From a virus: a stretch of 64,000 nucleotides of DNA. This document shows, in pieces, positions 51,576-58,706 of this stretch. The stretch is from positions 19,704 to 83,703 of the IMG/VR virus record IMGVR_UViG_3300008267_000022. The stretch is one strand, 5' to 3'. The notes beneath the pieces were generated by a model that saw only the letters and a list, made by a program, of their open reading frames with translations, was not told the origin of the DNA and did no database searches. How positions within the stretch are numbered: position 1 is the first letter of the stretch; every line of letters starts with the position of its first letter. The translations under genes and the position numbers were made by a program.

Positions 51576-52052
51576 TTATTCTTCATAAATGCTAGAGTTT
51601 TTATCGTTTTCAAAACATTCTACTTTGATTACTTTACAACGCCCAGCATCTGTTTTAGATAACACTTCATTGAAATGATCAAATACAAGTTTTGCATTAC
51701 TTTCAGCACCCATTTTCTCTAGGAAATGCACTTTACACAATCCTTCCATTTGCATTTGTTCAAACAAATCACGGTATGGATCATCTGCTTGAATTAAAGT
51801 TGTATGGTCCCACATATGATCCATCCATGCTTTTAAACCATTACCTTGAGGTGCAGGTTTAAAACCTCCATAATCAACAATCCAATTCATATCATCAAGT
51901 TGATTTTCCTCTAATGGTTCATTTGAAGCAAACCATACTTTAAATTTTAAAGCATAACCATGTAATAATTGGCAGTGTGAATGAGCAGCTTTATATTGGC
52001 GAATTGCTACTGAGTAGTTATCAAATAATTTAGTTGAGATGTATCTAGCCAT
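51576..52052 (-). CDS. queD: 6-carboxy-5,6,7,8-tetrahydropterin synthase (QueD)
   Basis: PTPS-fold enzyme making 6-carboxytetrahydropterin from dihydroneopterin triphosphate. Zinc ligands appear in AAHSHCQLLHGYALKF (His triad) and the catalytic Cys is the C of HSHC; WIVDYGGFK and DHMWDHTTL match family positions. 158 residues against about 120 in E. coli, with an extended loop (CKVHFLEKMGAES). Confidence 0.9.
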   Translation of the reverse strand: MARYISTKLFDNYSVAIRQYKAAHSHCQLLHGYALKFKVWFASNEPLEENQLDDMNWIVDYGGFKPAPQGNGLKAWMDHMWDHTTLIQADDPYRDLFEQMQMEGLCKVHFLEKMGAESNAKLVFDHFNEVLSKTDAGRCKVIKVECFENDKNSSIYEE

Positions 52053-52227
52053 TTTTCTTAGATGTTTTAGGTTTTTTAATTTCGGTATCTATTTTAGTTG
52101 GAATTTCAATAGTAATATATTCGGGAAAGAACATATTTAATCCTACTCCAGTACAAATTTTAATTGTTTTTTTCTTTGCCATTAGTTTTTGATGTAATTC
52201 CCAATTAATAATACTTTTATCCTGCAT
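52045..52227 (-). CDS. Hypothetical protein, 60 aa
   Basis: Unrecognised; basic C-terminus (KIDTEIKKPKTSKKNG). Lies between queD and queC with overlaps of 8 and 11 bases, so co-translated with the pathway. A role in it is possible but unsupported by motifs. Confidence 0.65.
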   Translation of the reverse strand: MQDKSIINWELHQKLMAKKKTIKICTGVGLNMFFPEYITIEIPTKIDTEIKKPKTSKKNG

Positions 52228-53086
52228 GAGTTTCTAATACTTTTGTTACTTCTTTTACTACATGTTCCCACGTTACAGGACCTTCTTCATCAGCATACAT
52301 TACTGGGTCAGGGCGTCCTAGTTTAATAAATGCTTCTACTCGTTCAACAGATGATGCTGATTTATAATCAGAAAACCATTCTTTTACTTCAATGATATTA
52401 GCTCCATCTTCATAAGCAAATTCATGGTATATTGGTTTATATGAAGTGTTTGTGCGTTTATATACTTCATTAAAATCTAAACCTAATTCTTCACATAATT
52501 TTTCTCCATCTTGTAAAATAGTAAATTTATCACCTTCAAGATATGGTGTAAAATAACCTACTTTTTCAGAACCCCAATTACCTACTCTAAAGGCATGATC
52601 GTCTGCATCTCTAAATTCTTGACGACAATCAGGATAAATTGCATGATCACCTGCATGGATACCCATTGCAATATCACATTGCTCTCCTGTTTTTTCAGCG
52701 ATTGAAAGTGCAACTGCTTGTGTAATTGAAGCAAATATTTTGTTACGGTTTGGAACAACTGTTGCTTTCATGTTTTCTTCAGCATAGTGCCCTTCAGGTA
52801 CATCATCTCCACCTGTTACAAGTGCAGAGTTAAGTAAATCTGTTAAACCATCTAATTTAATTACTCTGTAGTTTATTTTAGAATAAGCATCTTTAGTTTT
52901 ACCTTCAACTAATCTAAAGAAATTTAGAATTTTAACCAATGATTGAGCGCGTTCAAGCTCAACTCGATGTTTTTGACCGTAGTCAAATGAAATTGCTGTT
53001 ACCGTGTCATATTCTTTAAGACAACGTAACAACAAAGTACTAGAATCCATTCCTCCAGATAAAGATATTACCACATGCCTTTCCAT
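52217..53086 (-). CDS. queC: QueC-like PP-loop synthetase lacking the zinc cysteines
   Basis: QueC turns 7-carboxy-7-deazaguanine into preQ0 using ATP and ammonia, via an amide intermediate. The PP-loop SGGMDS (residues 10-15), SFDYGQKH and MGIHAGDHAIYPDCR are all QueC-like. The family's C-terminal zinc site (C-x(6-9)-CGxCxxC) is absent: the region reads TNTSYKP and later YKSASSVERVEAFIKLG, with Ser in place of Cys. 289 residues, longer than the usual about 230. Activity may stop at, or be diverted to, the amide or acid. Confidence 0.88.
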   Translation of the reverse strand: MERHVVISLSGGMDSSTLLLRCLKEYDTVTAISFDYGQKHRVELERAQSLVKILNFFRLVEGKTKDAYSKINYRVIKLDGLTDLLNSALVTGGDDVPEGHYAEENMKATVVPNRNKIFASITQAVALSIAEKTGEQCDIAMGIHAGDHAIYPDCRQEFRDADDHAFRVGNWGSEKVGYFTPYLEGDKFTILQDGEKLCEELGLDFNEVYKRTNTSYKPIYHEFAYEDGANIIEVKEWFSDYKSASSVERVEAFIKLGRPDPVMYADEEGPVTWEHVVKEVTKVLETHAG

Positions 53087-53244
53087 AATTCGTCGTTGTT
53101 TAGTTTTTTATATTCTTCTTTAGTTAATCCTTTCATTAACATATACATTTCAAAATCAATATCCAAGAGTCTCCAATGGTCATACCATTCTTCTTTCCAA
53201 GTTTCACGAAACTTTTCAAATTCCTGTTTTGTTATTTTATCCAT
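53068..53244 (-). CDS. Hypothetical protein, 58 aa
   Basis: Begins MDKITKQEFEKFRETWKEEW and ends NDELWKGMW; helical and charged with five Trp. It overlaps the start of queC by 19 bases and begins 2 bases after the upstream gene, so it is in the operon. Confidence 0.65.
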   Translation of the reverse strand: MDKITKQEFEKFRETWKEEWYDHWRLLDIDFEMYMLMKGLTKEEYKKLNNDELWKGMW

Positions 53245-53246
53245 AA

Positions 53247-53507
53247 TTAAAAAGGTAAATCATCATAATCTTGAACATCTCCAACAGATGGAAAATAATC
53301 ATCTTCCACATGGATAGAATCTGGTTCTCTAAAGTAGAATTCAAGGAAGTCTTTTGGGTATAAAAGAACTGTACCTGTAAAATTTGGGTTTGAGATTTCT
53401 CTACTTTGGGTTTGGACCCCATGTTTCCTAGCTTCAGCAGCTACTTCTAAACCTAATTGTTCACCTGCGGCCTTGCCTAGGTAATCGTATAAACTTAAGT
53501 ATTTCAT
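53247..53507 (-). CDS. Hypothetical protein, 86 aa
   Basis: Unrecognised. Helical N-terminus (YDYLGKAAGEQLGLEVAAEA) followed by an acidic tail ending DVQDYDDLPF. First gene after a good class I promoter (53523-53552), so it heads the queC/queD/queE transcript. Confidence 0.75.
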   Translation of the reverse strand: MKYLSLYDYLGKAAGEQLGLEVAAEARKHGVQTQSREISNPNFTGTVLLYPKDFLEFYFREPDSIHVEDDYFPSVGDVQDYDDLPF

Positions 53508-53522
53508 TTTTTGTTTTAGTTA

Positions 53523-53552
53523 AATATATTAAATATGATTAAGATTTCCAAA
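53523..53552 (-). promoter_or_regulatory. Class I promoter of the 7-deazaguanine block, TTTGG-N19-TATATT
   Basis: Minus-strand TTTGG, 19 bases, TATATTTA, about 16 bp before the ATG of the 86-aa gene. Confidence 0.7.
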
Positions 53553-54347
53553 TTAAAGTCCATTTATCTGTCTAAACATTTCAACATTATATTCTATTAA
53601 ATCTTGATTAATATCATCAATACTCATGTCTTGATAATTATTCATATTAGCTAATGGTTTTTTAATTAACCCCATTTGACTATATGGTACCTCTCCAATT
53701 GCCGCCATTATTGGATTTGACGTGTCAATAGATTCAATACATTTAAAATTATGATACATCCCAAATTCAATAGGAGAAGCAGTGCCAAGTAAATGCACAC
53801 GATCAAAATCAGATAATATTTTATTTTTATATAAATTAGTAATTGTTACAAATCTACCTATAGCTTTACCTAAATCTTTATTTGGATGAGGACATAAATC
53901 ATTATAATATGAAGCACCATATGAATATGCTATTTTTTTATACCCAAGATCTTTATATGTTCTTGTACAAAGTAAAGCTTCATGTATGTCTTGTGCTTGA
54001 ACTACAGCTACTTTTAATACCTCTTCAGGTAATTCAATTTTTGACCATTGCCTTGCATTTACTACTGAAGCTGTGTATTGTTCCCATACATCTGGGATGA
54101 TAAATTCATTGGGTTTGAGTTCTTCAATCCAATGCATTAGGCGTTTAGTGTTATATGCTTCTCCAAGTTCATGTAATGAGTTATCCATTACGATGTAGCG
54201 CCCCATTTTTTTAGATTCATAGAAGAAATTACGGTATTCTTCATTTTGATCCATCAAATGAGGTAAACAATAGTCATAATCATTAAATTCTCTACTTTTT
54301 TCAAGTAAACAAAATGGTACTTCGTGTGATATTTTTATTTTTTTCAT
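53553..54347 (-). CDS. dpdA: Phage-type DpdA-like DNA 7-deazaguanine transglycosylase
   Basis: TIM-barrel protein related to tRNA-guanine transglycosylases. YIVMDNSLHELGEAY near the N-terminus supplies a candidate nucleophilic Asp, EFIIPDVWEQY a second one, and DRVHLLGTASPIEFGMYHNF with SIDTSNP resembles the substrate-binding end of TGT/DpdA. DpdA proteins swap guanine in DNA for a 7-deazaguanine. 264 residues. Adjacent to queC/D/E, which supports DNA rather than tRNA as target. Confidence 0.78.
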   Translation of the reverse strand: MKKIKISHEVPFCLLEKSREFNDYDYCLPHLMDQNEEYRNFFYESKKMGRYIVMDNSLHELGEAYNTKRLMHWIEELKPNEFIIPDVWEQYTASVVNARQWSKIELPEEVLKVAVVQAQDIHEALLCTRTYKDLGYKKIAYSYGASYYNDLCPHPNKDLGKAIGRFVTITNLYKNKILSDFDRVHLLGTASPIEFGMYHNFKCIESIDTSNPIMAAIGEVPYSQMGLIKKPLANMNNYQDMSIDDINQDLIEYNVEMFRQINGL

Positions 54348-54348
54348 A

Positions 54349-54597
54349 TTAATTATAGGCGTAAGCGTGTTCGTATGTTTCTGTTACTAAAGCATCTAAA
54401 TCGGCAAATCTATTAGCATCATATCCATACCAACGCATTCCTAATTTAGTCATTCCGTAATTATTAATACCAGCAATAAGAAAAACTTTTTGATCAAAGT
54501 TATTAATAAATTCTTTTTCTACTTCATATTCTTTACCTTCAACAAGTTCTCCTCCTTCAGGTTGTTTTCTATCGTTTATACAAACTACTTTTTTCAT
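54349..54597 (-). CDS. Hypothetical protein, 82 aa
   Basis: Starts at 54597 (MKKVVCIND) with a TAATG overlap to the upstream stop. GELVEGKEYEVEKEFI resembles small SH3-like beta-barrel proteins of phages. Function unknown. Confidence 0.7.
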   Translation of the reverse strand: MKKVVCINDRKQPEGGELVEGKEYEVEKEFINNFDQKVFLIAGINNYGMTKLGMRWYGYDANRFADLDALVTETYEHAYAYN

Positions 54598-55121
54598 TAC
54601 CAATTAATTTTATAATTATACACTTTATGGGCATATCCATTTACACAAGGGCGACCTGTGTTGTAACATCCAAATACTGTTTTCCAATCTTTATATTTAT
54701 TGTATAATTTACGAAGTACTTTCATAGATGTTCTAACATTATACTCTATATCATTTCGTAAACGTTCACGAGAAACATTATCATTATTATTTCTACGAGC
54801 AGTTTCTAACATAATTTGCATAGGTCCTAATGCTCCAGCACTAGATCCTTGAGCATGGTTGTAACTCCAATGGAATGGTCCTTTATATCCTGTCTCAACA
54901 CTAGCAACCCCAAAAGCATAACGCAAAGGAACATCAAATGTATCAGCATATTGCTTGATATAGTTATACATTTGCATACATGAGGGTACATTTTGTTGAG
55001 ATGCTCTAGGGATTCTAACACTTTGGGTTACTTTAGGCTGTTCTATTTCAACAGTAGCAGTAAAAGTGGTGGCAGCCGATAAGACTGCCACTACACCAAT
55101 TTTTATGTTATTTAATATCAT
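54597..55121 (-). CDS. Lytic transglycosylase/lysozyme-like (SLT), 174 aa
   Basis: Muramidase-type cell-wall enzyme. FGVASVETGYKGP provides the catalytic Glu, GALGPMQIMLETA the SLT motif 2 and GCYNTGRP the third motif. An N-terminal hydrophobic segment (KIGVVAVLSAATTFTATVE) could be a signal anchor. It is a second peptidoglycan enzyme in addition to the amidase at 61.8-62.7 kb, perhaps virion- or entry-associated. Confidence 0.85.
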   Translation of the reverse strand: MILNNIKIGVVAVLSAATTFTATVEIEQPKVTQSVRIPRASQQNVPSCMQMYNYIKQYADTFDVPLRYAFGVASVETGYKGPFHWSYNHAQGSSAGALGPMQIMLETARRNNNDNVSRERLRNDIEYNVRTSMKVLRKLYNKYKDWKTVFGCYNTGRPCVNGYAHKVYNYKINW

Positions 55122-55434
55122 TACCTTCTTGTTTAATACGATTTACATACATACTAAATATAGTTTTACCTATTTGATCAGAATAAACAATATATTTCCC
55201 AGTAGCTCGTTCAATCATTATTAATTCAGAACTTTCATTTACTGCAATTGATATTTCTTCTGGTGAGAAGGCATGCGCGTATGGGTTAGGTTCTGCTTTA
55301 CTCGCAGTAGGTTGGTTTTTACCCATGTAATGCCCTATACTATATCCTGCGGTTACTAATCCTGCTACCACTATGTAGTTTGCAGCTTTTTTACTAACTT
55401 CCATTAGTTTTTCTTTACTCATAACATTTTTCAT
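55108..55434 (-). CDS. Membrane-anchored protein, 108 aa
   Basis: One transmembrane helix at about residues 20-38 (YIVVAGLVTAGYSIGHYMG) with basic flanks, then a soluble domain containing ELIMIERATGKYIVYSD. Overlaps the transglycosylase gene by 14 bases, so it may help its export or anchoring. Confidence 0.75.
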   Translation of the reverse strand: MKNVMSKEKLMEVSKKAANYIVVAGLVTAGYSIGHYMGKNQPTASKAEPNPYAHAFSPEEISIAVNESSELIMIERATGKYIVYSDQIGKTIFSMYVNRIKQEGNDIK

Positions 55435-55439
55435 ATAAC

Positions 55440-55706
55440 TTATTTTTTAGGGTTTTGCTTTTTTTTACCGTATTTAACTTCAGCATCTTTTCTCATTTCA
55501 TGATAAACATGTAATTCAGATTCAAATGAATCTTTGTTTAATGGAATGCTTTCAAGTGGTGAATCGTATTCAATTATACTCCCATCAGGATGAACTGATT
55601 TTGATACGTAGATTTTGCGTTTAGTTTTTTTAGGGGGTTTGCAGAGTATACCTGCTTTTCTTAAATAAATTAAAAATTTAGATTTAATTTTCTTTTTTAG
55701 TGTCAT
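55440..55706 (-). CDS. Hypothetical lysine-rich protein, 88 aa
   Basis: Unrecognised. Strongly basic N-terminus (KKKIKSKFLIYLRK) and C-terminus (VKYGKKKQNPKK). Nucleic-acid binding is plausible on charge alone. Preceded by AAATAAAAGTTATG and a class I promoter. Confidence 0.7.
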   Translation of the reverse strand: MTLKKKIKSKFLIYLRKAGILCKPPKKTKRKIYVSKSVHPDGSIIEYDSPLESIPLNKDSFESELHVYHEMRKDAEVKYGKKKQNPKK

Positions 55707-55727
55707 AACTTTTATTTTTATACTTTA

Positions 55728-55757
55728 AATATATGATAAGATTTTTTATTTTCCAAC
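55728..55757 (-). promoter_or_regulatory. Class I promoter, TTGG-N19-TATATT
   Basis: Minus-strand GTTGG, 19 bases, TATATTTA, followed by GTATAAAAATAAAAGTTATG. It overlaps the end of the thioesterase-like gene. Confidence 0.65.
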
Positions 55758-56168
55758 CTCTCCTTTTTGTTTTTCTACTAAAAGATTTCTTACTCTACTT
55801 TTTGCTTTTTCACCTAATGGGATAGGATGTCCTTCTTCATCAATATGGACAAATACAATGTTTGTTTTTAAAATAGCAACTTGATTACCCGTATAAACAT
55901 TATGGGCTCTAGCTTCCATGTATAAATTAACAGAGCTATTTCCTATGTCTTGCGGGTAACCATATATTTTTACTAATTGACCTTCACGTGCTGGTCTTTC
56001 AAAATTACATTTATCAATTGATACTGTCACCATACGAGGAGTATCACATAATTGCATAGCGTACCCTGCTGCTGAGGCATCAATCCAGGCTAATAATTTT
56101 CCTCCAAATAGGTTGCCATGGAAACCTAAATCTGATTTTTTAATTGGGTGTGAGTTTAAGAATTCCAT
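55746..56168 (-). CDS. Acyl-CoA thioesterase-like hotdog protein, 140 aa
   Basis: YciA/BACH-like hotdog fold. SDLGFHGNLFGGKLLAWIDASAAGYA contains the family's N-x-x-G-x-x-F-G-G-x-L-L-x-W-x-D catalytic Asp, and NIVFVHIDEEGHP closes the domain. Such enzymes hydrolyse acyl-CoA thioesters. They are rarely reported in phages, so host lipid adjustment is a possible but unproven role. Confidence 0.87.
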   Translation of the reverse strand: MEFLNSHPIKKSDLGFHGNLFGGKLLAWIDASAAGYAMQLCDTPRMVTVSIDKCNFERPAREGQLVKIYGYPQDIGNSSVNLYMEARAHNVYTGNQVAILKTNIVFVHIDEEGHPIPLGEKAKSRVRNLLVEKQKGEVGK

Positions 56169-56170
56169 TT

Positions 56171-56254
56171 TTAATTAAAGTTTGTATTTGTGTATATCAT
56201 AGCTTTAATTCGTTCTTGTTCTAGCCAAGCTAAAAATTTAAATAATCGTTTCAT
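56171..56254 (-). CDS. 27-aa basic peptide
   Basis: Reads MKRLFKFLAWLEQERIKAMI then YTNTNFN. An amphipathic helix is likely. It starts 2 bases after the thymidylate synthase stop and leads into the thioesterase gene. Confidence 0.5.
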   Translation of the reverse strand: MKRLFKFLAWLEQERIKAMIYTNTNFN

Positions 56255-56256
56255 AC

Positions 56257-57234
56257 TTAATTTATTAAAGGTGCTTTAATTATTGGATGTGATCGATAAT
56301 CATTAATTTTAAAATCTTCAATGAACATAGATAAAATATGAGTATCTAAACCACAATCACTAACCCAATATTGATCATCTATTTCAAGTTTAGGTAGAGT
56401 AAATGGTTCTCTTGTAATTTGTTCACGTGCTTGAGATAAATGATCCTCATATAAATGCACATCACCCAAATTCCCAATTAATTTATCAGGAACCATATCT
56501 GTCATTTTAGCTATAATTTCAAGCAATAAACCATAAGAAGCAATGTTAAATGGTAAACCTAAAAATGTATCTACTGAGCGTTGGTTCCACATTAAGGATA
56601 TTGCTCTGTATTTCCCAGGGTTAGTTATTTTTTCTTCTCTAGTTGTTGGTCTTGTATAGATTTGGAATCCATAATGGCATGGTGGGAGAGACATTAGTTT
56701 TAATTCACTGGGGTTCCAAGCGGTAACTATTAACCGTCTTGAATCTGGGTTTGTTTTGAGGTCATTAATTAGATTTGCAATTTGGTCTATATACCTAATA
56801 CCCGTCTCCCCTTCTTTATGCCAGCCCATTTCTATAACTTTACGCCATTGCTTACCATAAATCGGACCCATATCAAACATTGAATTGTGAAAATTATGCT
56901 TACCAGATGATACTTTTTGTTTAATTTCCTCTAGTGTATATGGTTCAGAGCATGTTGTTTTATATGTTTTATACCAATCTCCATCCCAAATTGAACAATT
57001 ATTATACCAAAGAAATCTAATGTCTGTATCGCCACGTAAAAACCATAATAGTTCGGTTACAATTCCTTTCCAATACATTTTCTTTGTGGTTAGTAATGGA
57101 AAGCCTAAACTCATATCATGATAGATTTGTCTTCCAAACAATGATTTAGTTTTACCATTACGAGTTTCTTTTGTTACACCATTTTCTATAACATCAAATA
57201 AAAGTTCTTGGTATTGTTTATCTAAATGATTCAT
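56257..57234 (-). CDS. thyA: Thymidylate synthase
   Basis: dUMP to dTMP using methylene-tetrahydrofolate. LMSLPPCHYGFQIY contains the nucleophilic Cys, LPFNIASYGLLLEIIA and LGDVHLYEDH are family signatures. 325 residues, longer than the E. coli 264 because of an insertion between the folate region and the active site. Together with nrdA it supplies dNTPs. Confidence 0.96.
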   Translation of the reverse strand: MNHLDKQYQELLFDVIENGVTKETRNGKTKSLFGRQIYHDMSLGFPLLTTKKMYWKGIVTELLWFLRGDTDIRFLWYNNCSIWDGDWYKTYKTTCSEPYTLEEIKQKVSSGKHNFHNSMFDMGPIYGKQWRKVIEMGWHKEGETGIRYIDQIANLINDLKTNPDSRRLIVTAWNPSELKLMSLPPCHYGFQIYTRPTTREEKITNPGKYRAISLMWNQRSVDTFLGLPFNIASYGLLLEIIAKMTDMVPDKLIGNLGDVHLYEDHLSQAREQITREPFTLPKLEIDDQYWVSDCGLDTHILSMFIEDFKINDYRSHPIIKAPLIN

Positions 57235-57237
57235 TAA

Positions 57238-57471
57238 TTACATTTTTTGGAATCTATATACTGGGAATTCAAATGTGCCTGTTTTGTCTGTTCTAGTTTG
57301 TTGGTGCCATTCACTGTAAGGGCGGGCATGGAACCCTCCAAATGAAAGTGACTTATATATTACAAGCACCTCGTTTGTTTCTGTATGGTTGCACATACAA
57401 ACAATTTCATATTGGCCTCCTTTATAGTGTTGCCATTTTTCTCCAGGTTGTGGGTAGTGTTTATTGTTCAT
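57238..57471 (-). CDS. DUF1653-like protein, 77 aa
   Basis: YPQPGEKWQHYKGGQYEIVC then a His and LVIYKSLS and ARPYSEW follow the DUF1653 pattern, a small beta-barrel with unknown function. It may bind nucleotides. Starts 3 bases upstream of thyA. Confidence 0.75.
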   Translation of the reverse strand: MNNKHYPQPGEKWQHYKGGQYEIVCMCNHTETNEVLVIYKSLSFGGFHARPYSEWHQQTRTDKTGTFEFPVYRFQKM

Positions 57472-57543
57472 TATTATATTTTTTTCTTAAATATTTCGCC
57501 CATTCAGCTTGTTTTCTTCCATTGACAAAAAACCAACCTAAAT

Positions 57544-58002
57544 TTATTTCGAACCATTTGTTAAATCTGTACCACATGTAGAATTTGCTATTAATTGTTT
57601 ATACTTTGTTGTTGACCAACCATGATCTCTATTTAAGTATTGGACAGGGATAGCTAGATCATCTCCTGTAAATGGTTTACCAATGTAATCATCTCCTAAA
57701 AATCTAACATATTCTGCTTTATCATTTCTATCTAAATGATTTTCCTCAAATATTTTAAGAAATCTATATAATTCTGATTCAAGTGTATATGTAAAGATAT
57801 CATCTGTTTGGACAAGAGAACTTAAAATATCCATACGATCTTCTACGCTTAATACTGGTTTGCATTTTTCAGGTCGTTCAATAGTTGGGTCTGTTTGTAA
57901 CATTACTGTTACATAATCGCAATGATCGATCATTTCATCAAACATTTTAATATATCCTGGGTGGATGCAGTCGAAGTTTCCTGCTATAATTCCTATTTTC
58001 AT
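57544..58002 (-). CDS. Cytidylyltransferase-like nucleotidyltransferase, 152 aa
   Basis: HxGH-type alpha-phosphodiesterase fold: AGNFDCIHPGYIKMFDEM contains the H-P-G-Y variant, and RDHGWSTTKYKQLI is the R-x-x-x-x-S-T-T-x-I motif. Closest in layout to glycerol-3-phosphate or phosphoethanolamine cytidylyltransferase (about 130-150 aa). It may make CDP-activated groups for a surface polymer. ATGA-coupled to the transporter gene upstream. Confidence 0.82.
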   Translation of the reverse strand: MKIGIIAGNFDCIHPGYIKMFDEMIDHCDYVTVMLQTDPTIERPEKCKPVLSVEDRMDILSSLVQTDDIFTYTLESELYRFLKIFEENHLDRNDKAEYVRFLGDDYIGKPFTGDDLAIPVQYLNRDHGWSTTKYKQLIANSTCGTDLTNGSK

Positions 58003-58313
58003 TGTTCTAAAAATATAATTGCACTTGTACCTAAAATCATTCCTAAAATTTGGTATGTTGTTAATGGTTCTTTATAATATAACCAACTTAATAAAGTTAA
58101 GAATACTACATTAGATAAAGAGAATATTAGACTTGCTACTGCTATGTTTTTTGATTTAAAACTAAATGCTAAACATATTAATCCTATAACCCAAATAAAC
58201 ATTCCTAAAATAAATGTAGACCAATTATTGTTTAAAGACCATTGTTTCATAAACACGTCTCCAATAGTTAAAATTAAACCACCAATTAATACTAGAATTA
58301 AGCCAATATTCAT
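57999..58313 (-). CDS. SMR-type small multidrug-resistance-like transporter, 104 aa
   Basis: Four transmembrane helices with a Trp/Glu-poor interior, resembling EmrE/EamA-type proteins: IGLILVLIGGLILTIGDVF, LGMFIWVIGLICLAF, VASLIFSLSNVVFLTLL and LGMILGTSAIIFLEQ. SMR-family proteins export cations or flip lipid-linked sugars (ArnE/F-like). Phage copies are rare; the neighbouring cytidylyltransferase hints at polymer or lipid chemistry. Confidence 0.75.
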   Translation of the reverse strand: MNIGLILVLIGGLILTIGDVFMKQWSLNNNWSTFILGMFIWVIGLICLAFSFKSKNIAVASLIFSLSNVVFLTLLSWLYYKEPLTTYQILGMILGTSAIIFLEQ

Positions 58314-58370
58314 TATAACTTATTTTGTTTAAATATAAAATTTATTTTTTATAAAACCTACTTTTTTTAA

Positions 58371-58706
58371 TTACATATAATTTAAAGTTATTTCTTCTAA
58401 AGAATTAATATCTTTTAATGATATTATATCTAAAATTTTTTCTTTTTGATTATAATTAAATACAACATTTGCTTCTTTAGAAGAATTAATTAAACTAGCT
58501 ATTCCCATAGGAATAAATAAATCTCCTAACGCTGTAAAAGTGTATGGTAATAAAGGTGTTGGGCAATATTCTCCTTTAGGGATAATAATGCAAGTGCATT
58601 GGAGAATTACTTGATTTTTTTCTATATCTTGAGTTGCAAAAATCCCCCATCCATGGATAGGGGATTGTTTAACTTCTAAATTTAAATTAATTAAATTAAT
58701 ACCCAT
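58371..58706 (-). CDS. SET-domain-like protein, 111 aa
   Basis: SPIHGWGIFATQDIEKNQVI is the SET-N motif (G-x-G-x-F/Y-A), and a IASLINSSKEANVVF segment with SLEEITLNYM mimics the N-H-S-x-x-P-N and E-E-L-x-x-x-Y ends. Residues N-S-S replace N-H-S, so the SAM contact is not canonical. Protein lysine methyltransferases of this size occur in some viruses. Function is inferred only. Confidence 0.7.
   Translation of the reverse strand: MGINLINLNLEVKQSPIHGWGIFATQDIEKNQVILQCTCIIIPKGEYCPTPLLPYTFTALGDLFIPMGIASLINSSKEANVVFNYNQKEKILDIISLKDINSLEEITLNYM

Noticed and set aside
57461-57543. Small reading frame (GWFFVNGRKQAEWAKYLRKK) between the DUF1653 gene and the cytidylyltransferase gene
   Set aside because: The frame has no ATG, GTG or TTG at a suitable place and is opened only by a stop; it may be a remnant.
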